The translations under genes were made by a program, and so were the position numbers. From Bremia lactucae (lineage: Eukaryota > Oomycota > Peronosporomycetes > Peronosporales > Peronosporaceae), in assembly GCF_004359215.1 (NCBI RefSeq), contig NC_090622.1, positions 870,710 to 934,709 of the forward strand: DNA of 64,000 nucleotides. Direction: 5' to 3'. Below are positions 58,240 through 64,000 of the stretch, one piece after another; positions within the stretch are counted from its first letter, which is position 1; the number at the start of each line of letters is the position of its first letter. The notes under the pieces were generated by a model. The model ran no database searches, was not told where the DNA came from, and saw only the letters and a list, made by a program, of their open reading frames with translations.

Positions 58240-58980
58240 TGTAGACAGGTGCTACTATAGCAGCCACGCTCTACTTACGCACACACCTTTAGGCACAGTG
58301 AGAAGGCGGTTTGACCGTCTTCTCACACGTGCAGTGAGATTGTTGGTGGGCCCCTAAGCGACCTCACCCAACGAGCTAAGTACTTTAGTACAAGTGTCGT
58401 CACGGAAGCGGTAATCCGTCTTCACGTGCGCACTTCTTAAGTTGAAAGTTGTAGGTGGGCAAGTCTTTATGGGGGCACGCTCTACTTAAGCACACACCCT
58501 AGCGCAGCGGAGAAGCTGTTTGACCGTCTAATTTCGTGTGCCGTGAGGTAATTGTGGTGGGCGCCTTAGCGACCTCATCCAACGCACTAGGTACTCTGGT
58601 AAACGTGTCGTCACGGGAGCGGTGATTCGACTCCTCGTGCGCACTTGATAAGTAGAAAGTAGTTTGAGACCGATTTAAATATAATCGCATTAAATATAAA
58701 TTCCAATTTTTACCAAATTGAACTGTCATCTCTATTGATTACACTAATATGTTTTGCGAGCGTATCTCTATATATCTCGCGTAACGGATGACGCTAGGCG
58801 ACATCCCTCCTAATGTGAATGCACCTATGTGCATCACATACACAAGGGTTGGTCACAAATGTGAACCACACTCAAGTGGTGGGTCTAATTACTTTATTTA
58901 AGAAATTGACCATCCCCTTGAGTACACCAAGTGTATTTAACGGGGACTGTGTAACATTAGGGCAACTTTAGCCAGTTACA
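58240..58980 (-). repeat. 3' LTR of A3 with a partial tandem copy
   Basis: The complete LTR is 58450-58980 (plus-strand TGTAGGTGGGCAAG ... GCCAGTTACA). 58240-58449 repeats its first 210 bp (TGTAGACAGGTGCT ... AAGTTGAAAGT) with many differences, so the duplication is old. Confidence 0.75.
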
Positions 58981-59112
58981 CTATCCACTCCCTTAAAGAA
59001 CGAAGTTACATTTTAAACTTCGATAAAGTGGAAGGAAGAACTATGCTGCTTGACGCGCCGCTAAGTCTCTGATTCACTCTAGCGACCTCTGTTTTCATAC
59101 ACGGCGCCAAAG

Positions 59113-60077
59113 GTGCCACCTACATGGGCAACGTTGGAGGGTCGTCTGCGAAGACGCCCACTAACTCTTGCATTTAGCGCGCGCGCCGCGTTAACACGCC
59201 CTGCAGCGTCCAATGCCTTAGCTGAAACGCCGACCGCTACTGCTGCTGTCGCGTTAACGGGGCTTAAGGATTCATCCCACTTAATCAGTGAGGATGTTGA
59301 TCCGTCGCTCATTGTCGACTACAATGAGTCGAGACCGTTGCCGTCACCTCAAAGTAATGATGCGGACAAGGATCTCACGAGGAAGGATGATGGCACATTA
59401 TTGCCCATCCAAACTTCTATCATTGCTCATAACATGGAGACAGCAACACTTACGAATGCTGTCTCGTCGTCTGCGCTGGATAGCGCAGCGACGGTTATTG
59501 CGAGCGCTGCCCATAAAGGCGCAGCCGCTTCTCCGTTGGGTAAAACCACACCGTCTTTTGCTCAGACCATTATCCATAATGGTTCTGACATAGAGGATTC
59601 TGAGCGTAACGCTCCGCCGACGACGCGTGAATGTGCTTAGTCGCTGTCACAAGCCAGCCGTATTAAACGTGGCTGTGTGACGGGTGGCATATCACTTATG
59701 CTCCCTCTCTCTGAATGGCCTCGTGTAAACGGGACAATAGCGTCGCTCAAAAAACGCGCTTTTCTAAATGCTCAAAACTATTATGGTGTCATTAAATTAT
59801 GGAAGACCCGGTCGTGTTGCGTTTAAATGAAACGCCCGACCAATACGAGGCGAAATTCTTGCGCCGCATTCATCCGCATTCCGATGCGATGATACAGCGG
59901 TCGCAGCGAATTAATATCGCCCGCTTGCGTGTGAAAGAAATCATGGGCGGTACTGTACCCCCTGTTTCTTCTCACTACGCTACTTCTGCTAGTCCATTTG
60001 AGACTAGCGAAGAGGCCTCAGCTGGTGCTCCTTTTCATAGGCAGTCACCAAGTAAATTCACCGTCTCCCTCATCTGA
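59113..60077 (+). CDS. Antisense ORF of family A element A3 (two frames)
   Basis: Opposite the element, 59113-59640 is open for 175 codons, followed by 59799-60077 (92 codons) in a shifted frame. The first part has an Ala/Thr-rich region (TPTATAAVALTGLKDSSH), an acidic SEDVDPSLIVDYNES, and IQTSIIAHNMETATLTNAVS. The second has DQYEAKFLRRIHPHSDAM and RLRVKEIMGGTVPPVSSHY. Both match A2 at the protein level; the first also matches A1. The N-terminal 30 residues are shifted relative to A1 by compensating indels. In A2 the two parts lie in one frame, and a deletion near 59806 explains the split here. No domain is recognised. The layout suggests an accessory antisense gene, possibly read from the LTR. 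Confidence 0.5.
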
Positions 60078-60138
60078 TCGCCGCTAGACTCACAGTCGGC
60101 GTCACCATCGTCTTCTTCGACGAATGGGGGTATGAGGC

Positions 60139-60558
60139 TCATTTGAGTCTACATACCGTTTCAGACGACCCACTTAAAATACGGCGCGTCTTTATATACG
60201 AGGGAAGGGTGAGCCTATAATTTGAGTCACCAACCTCTATTACCACCTTAAAGGGCCCAATGAAACGGTGCAACAACTTCGTAGTACCTCCAGGTAGTAC
60301 AAAAATTGCATTTTTAGGTAGGGTAGCAATACTTAATAGTACTTTTTCACCCACTTTAAAGCGTTCGTTAATTTTGAGACCATTTCGGTCAGCATATTCT
60401 TTTTGCTTGTCCTGTGCGCTTGCCATCTCGTCACGGACTTTTCGTGTGATGGCTAATCGCTTAATCAAAAAGCGTTGAGCCTCGCTCACGCTTTTAGCAT
60501 CAAACTCGCCTATGATACCGCCGAGAGGTCGGTCATAGGACGTAGTTTTATTGACCAC
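60139..60558 (-). pseudogene. Integrase C-terminal region (A3)
   Basis: Open for 139 codons on the minus strand: TSYDRPLGGIIGEFDAKSVS, EMASAQDKQKEYADRNG, and a GPF-type module (LLHRFIGPFKVVIEVGDSNY). This is the best copy of the family A integrase C-terminus. It is cut upstream by B5, and the chromodomain downstream is not recognisable. Confidence 0.75.
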
Positions 60559-60608
60559 TGCTAAACTGGCAGGGTCACTAGGGAAAGTTCATGTCTTTAA
60601 GCTGATAG

Positions 60609-61093
60609 TGTAATGGGGCACACATCGGTTGGAGAACCGTTGTTGTGGTACATTTACTAAATGGGTAAAATACCCTTTATCTAATTTTAAAATAGTTAGT
60701 TGCTTAAATCCCATTAAATATGGGCAATAATTATGTGGTCGCCGCCAGATATAAATCTGGGGCCGAAATCTATTTTAAATTAGCTAGGGTAAGGTTTTTA
60801 GATTTAAATAATTAAATAAAGTGCAGTTCCTCATTGATCTTAAAGCGTTAAGTGCCTTCCTAAGGCTTGCGCATTGATTTGTAAGAGATAGAAGCCTTTC
60901 TAAGGTATATCCTCTTGGGCACTAGTTGCCACTTGGCTTTACGAACCCCTGAATCCCTTGAACTAGGATTCCTTAAGCTTTAATAGCATGTACGACTCCC
61001 AGAGTTGTTAAACCCATAAGCTCAATAGAACTAAGTGACTCTCTGAGTCTGAGAGTCTTTCTCTGACTTTAGGAGCGTGATAGCTCCGCTACA
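60609..61093 (+). repeat. 5' LTR, family B (B5)
   Basis: 485 bp, TGTAATGGGGCACACATCGG ... ATAGCTCCGCTACA, followed by CCTGGTAGCACTCGTAG. Confidence 0.9.
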
Positions 61094-61153
61094 CCTGGTA
61101 GCACTCGTAGTCAACCTACGCCTGAGTCTTTACAAGACTTATTTTTTACGACA

Positions 61154-62172
61154 GTGAAAGAGGTTCCAGAATTGTCAGAAGCGCAACGCGCCGCTTATGA
61201 CAAGCTCAAAATCTTATTCGGGCTTGAGCACGTGGAATTTATTATTTCCCAGGGACCAGAGGTCCTGCATGCAAGGCTTGAAGCTTTCATGCGGTACAAA
61301 GCCTCCCTGATCGGTCAGGTACAGGACCCTTTAGCGGCATCTATGCCTACCCGGTACATCTCCGTACCTGACTCAGAGCCGAGGGCTCGCCCTCTAACTG
61401 TAAATGTAAAAAAAAATGAGGGAAAAGAGGGAGAAAATCTCCCTTTTTGAATTGAGCAAATGGAAATGTCCATTGATTACGTCTTGTTCTTACCAGAAAG
61501 GCAAATGTGGCTATGGCCATGTCCAAACTTGGAGGTAGAGCCATAGAGTGGGCATTAATGTGCAGCACATCCATAAACGACGCTTTCCCCTCATGGGATT
61601 CGCTGAAACAGCAAGTGACCAGCATGTTTGCACCGCCTGATCAGGCTTTTTGCATGCGAGCACGACTCCTAGCGACTCGGCAGGGTAAAAGAACCCTGGG
61701 GGTCTTTGTCCAGGAGTTGAGAACTCTCATTGCATCTATGCATCAAGACCCGGTGCAAGAGGCAATTGTAGTGACCTTTTTTATGGGGGGTCTCAATGAA
61801 GGCATTGCCCGGACGGAATTGTTCCGATCTCATCCGGCTACGTTCGAAGAGGCAGTTGCCATAGCGCTACGCGCCGACTTTGACTTTAAGTCTGCCCGCG
61901 TTAGCACGCCTGTTTACCGAACAAGCTCTTCGAGCACATGGGTTCCGTCTAATAGAGCGGAACCTATGTTTATAAGCCTCGTTGAGGAAGGAGAAGAGGC
62001 TCTTCAAGCTGTGGAACAGCATAAGACCATCCGTAGATGTTATGTGCGCGAATGCACGAAACATTTACGCCCTGCCTGCCCACTTCGAAATTTGCGTAAA
62101 GCCCGAAAGAGCTCCAACTCCGACCTATACCAGAGATCTGGTACGGTGCGGGGAAACGTCGATACCCAGTAG
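61154..62172 (+). pseudogene. gag (B5), nearly intact
   Basis: 61154-61450 encodes the N-terminus ([20 protein letters not shown]). GTG stands where other copies have ATG at this point. One break near 61450-61506 follows. 61507-62172 is then open for 221 codons and covers the capsid: AIEWALMCSTSINDAFPSWD, FVQELRTLIASMHQDPVQEA and RTELFRSHPATFEEAVAIAL. The zinc knuckle at 62037 reads CYVRECTKHLRPAC, where the second Cys position is Arg. Confidence 0.8.
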
Positions 62173-62535
62173 ATGCGGGGCGCCCTTCTGGGGAAGACCT
62201 AGGCTCGGTTAAACCTCAAGGAGGTGAGAATAAATAGAACCTTGCCCCAATTAGCTTGGTGCTCATTTCGATTGTAAAGGGCTTTGGTAAGCCGTGGTCA
62301 ATTTTAATTGACTCAGGAGTGTCTTGCAATTATGCTCGACGCCTTTCTATTGAGGGAAATCAACAATACGTGGAGGTACTTAGAGCGCATGGAGATAATA
62401 CAATAACACTGTTTGCTTAGGGACAGGGACTCGGGTCACTGTTCCCAAAGTTCCATTGAACTTAGGTATAAAGTTTCTGGACTTTGACAGTATGGAACGC
62501 TGTCTCGTCCTTGATTTGGATTCGAGATATGATCT

Positions 62536-62796
62536 CATTTGTTGCCTAGCAAAGGTGGGTCCATGACTCTCCAAAACTTTGCTAGGAATATTGCGCGTGG
62601 CGCCTAAGGTCTTAGACTTCCAATTGATCCACGGTCAGGGGAGTGAAGACAGTAAAATGTCTCATCTCGCCCCTGAAAAGAAGCCGTGGCTTTTGCCAGA
62701 AAGGCTTATCAATAGCTTGTCTGGAGAAGCTACTCCTCACAATAAATATTACTAATTCGGTTCATGATGTTCTAGCCAGGCCATACCAAGAATGAG
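62536..62796 (-). other. Inverted segment in the B5 protease, carrying a 126-bp insert
   Basis: The end of the protease region is inverted relative to B2-B4: reading backwards gives GGTATGGCCTGGCTAGAACATC and onwards to GCTAGGCAACAAATGA. Breakpoints carry the inverted pentamer CTCAT/ATGAG. Inside, 62635-62760 is extra sequence absent from the other copies. Confidence 0.85.
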
Positions 62797-62938
62797 TCTG
62801 TCACTGTTTTAGACATTGGCATGTCTGAGTTAATAAACTCTAATGTTAAAAACATTAATTTTGAGCCCGACTGAGCAGAAATAAGTAAAACGGCACGTAC
62901 TTCGTCGAGTAACACTCGCTATACTAACGATTCACTAA

Positions 62939-64000
62939 ATGCTGAAAGCAGCGTGCAATATCCCTGAGATACGTGGAGTGGCACGTCTAAGTCCACCGAG
63001 TATGGTCGGCCGAGGTGGCACCATCCTAAGTGTCAATAGTGACACTATTGGCGGTTCGCCAGGGCATTTTGGGTCAAATCCTCCTAATGCACGTGAGGCG
63101 ACACGTAAACGTTCGCTGGATAAGGAAGTTGAGTTTTTTAACTCTTTATCGGATGTCAAATTAGACACCATGTCTTGTATAGAACCAATACAGGCTGAAA
63201 ACCCTGGGGACGTGAATGTCCCGGCCTCTAAAAGGCGTATTGTCTTCATCTTCACTCCAAGACAGGATGGACACGAAGCGTGTATACCCTCACAAAGTGA
63301 TACGAGTGAGCAAGTACATACGCTTGTAAATGGCGTAACCGGTAACATTGAGGGGGAAGTAAGCCTTGCGGCAATCCTCTCGTTACATGCTCTTTTAGAG
63401 CTAGACGAAATGTCTATTGATGAGTGCGGTCGAGTCTTAAAAACTGGTGACTTATCTGAAATGATGGTCATTCGACCTATGGTTGAGTTAAACTCATCGT
63501 CACTTCTAGACGAAGCTGTCCTGGATGACACAAAAGGTGCACTTTGTGCGCGAAATGGGTCACCGATCCTGGAAGATCCTACGGATCCTTTTTATTCCTT
63601 AATTAAGGAATTCCAAGATAAGGTATGTAATAACCCACCATCTGTTTTAGCTCCGGATAGAAGTGTTCATCATGAAATTGACTTAGTAATGGGAACCAAA
63701 TACTGTGTCACAAGAACAATGGCTTTTACCAAAGGAGCAGTGTGACGTCATTGACGATTTCTTCCATGCAAAGCACGAGGCTGAAATGTTACGAGAGAAC
63801 AAATCTCCTCATTCGACACCGACATTTTTGTGTCAAAAAGCCAAATGGTAAATGGCGCATTGTACATGCTTATAATAAGCTTAAGGCTGCCACTATACCA
63901 GCCCAAACCCCCATTCCTAGAAAAGATGTTCTTTAGAACAATATGGTGGGATGTACAATGTACAGTGCATTGGACTTAGTCAATGGTTACTACCAAGTGC
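62939..64000 (+). pseudogene. Linker and RT start (B5)
   Basis: 62939-63745 is open for 268 codons: one copy of the roughly 40-residue linker unit, then ARKRSLDKEVEFFNSL in related form, DPFYSLIKEFQDKVCNNPPS and KYCVTR. A frameshift at about 63715 moves RT to other frames (FCVKKPNGKWRIVHAYNKLK at 63825). Catalytic blocks lie beyond the window. Confidence 0.8.

Larger units (their letters stand above)
58240..60608 (-). mobile_element. Family A element A3, 3' part
   Basis: Minus-strand element: 3' LTR 58450-58980, antisense ORF region 58981-60080, and the end of integrase at 60139-60558. The next base upstream (60609) is the first of a family B LTR, so B5 appears to have inserted into A3. The left half may lie beyond the window. 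Confidence 0.75.
60609..64000 (+). mobile_element. Family B element B5, 5' part, continues past the window
   Basis: 5' LTR 60609-61093, PBS, gag (61154-62172), a protease region rearranged by a local inversion (62536-62796), then linker and RT. Runs off at 64000. Confidence 0.85.

Noticed and set aside
63000..64000. Treating the retroelement pol fragments as active genes
   Set aside because: Every copy has frameshifts, stops or lost catalytic residues within the window. B5 cannot be judged fully because it is cut off, but its protease region is already disrupted.

Overview
The window looks like a repeat-dominated, gene-sparse part of an oomycete genome, most likely Phytophthora or a downy mildew. 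Three things point there: a secreted RxLR-EER-like effector candidate, introns of about 60-75 bp, and three distinct families of Ty3/gypsy LTR retrotransposons with chromodomain-like pol ends. The genus cannot be fixed from the sequence alone. About four fifths of the 64 kb is retroelement, and every copy visible here is broken by stops, frameshifts, deletions or inversions.

Layout. 1-986 is the 3' end of a family A element. 987-1391 holds two LTR remnants. 3701-6027 is a host gene for a secreted Pro/Thr/Ser-rich repeat protein with one frameshift. 7273-14795 is a nearly full-length family A element (A2). It is followed by fragments B1 (14796-15845) and C1 (15846-17939, minus), then family B element B2 (17940-25525, minus, with a 100-N gap). 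25654-29039 is C2, an internally deleted family C element. 29618-33139 holds two well-preserved convergent host genes: a membrane-anchored GH5-like protein and an FG nucleoporin of the Nup58 type. 33374-47377 is a tandem LTR-internal-LTR-internal-LTR array of family B (B3/B4) flanked by a 5-bp GAACT target-site duplication. 47670-55660 holds two opposed family C pieces (C4 plus, C3 minus). 56100-56525 is the RxLR-like effector candidate. 58240-60608 is the 3' part of a family A element (A3, minus), abutted by B5 (family B, plus), which runs off the window at 64000.

Most interesting signal. In families A and B the stretch between the chromodomain and the 3' LTR has no sense reading frame. Instead it carries a protein-like reading frame on the opposite strand, starting about 110-130 bp inside the 3' LTR and running back towards, and in B into, the end of pol. 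Family C shows a weaker version. The frame recurs in independent, diverged copies, with an NLS-like basic N-terminus in A and a predicted C-terminal coiled coil in B and perhaps C. I read this as an ambisense layout with an accessory antisense gene of unknown function.

Other points: the GH5-like protein has lost both catalytic glutamates; the B3/B4 array contains a nearly identical block of about 4.57 kb that was already defective when duplicated; and several local inversions (a 102-nt hairpin, an intra-LTR inversion, and a 260-bp inversion with a 126-bp insert) have remodelled individual copies.
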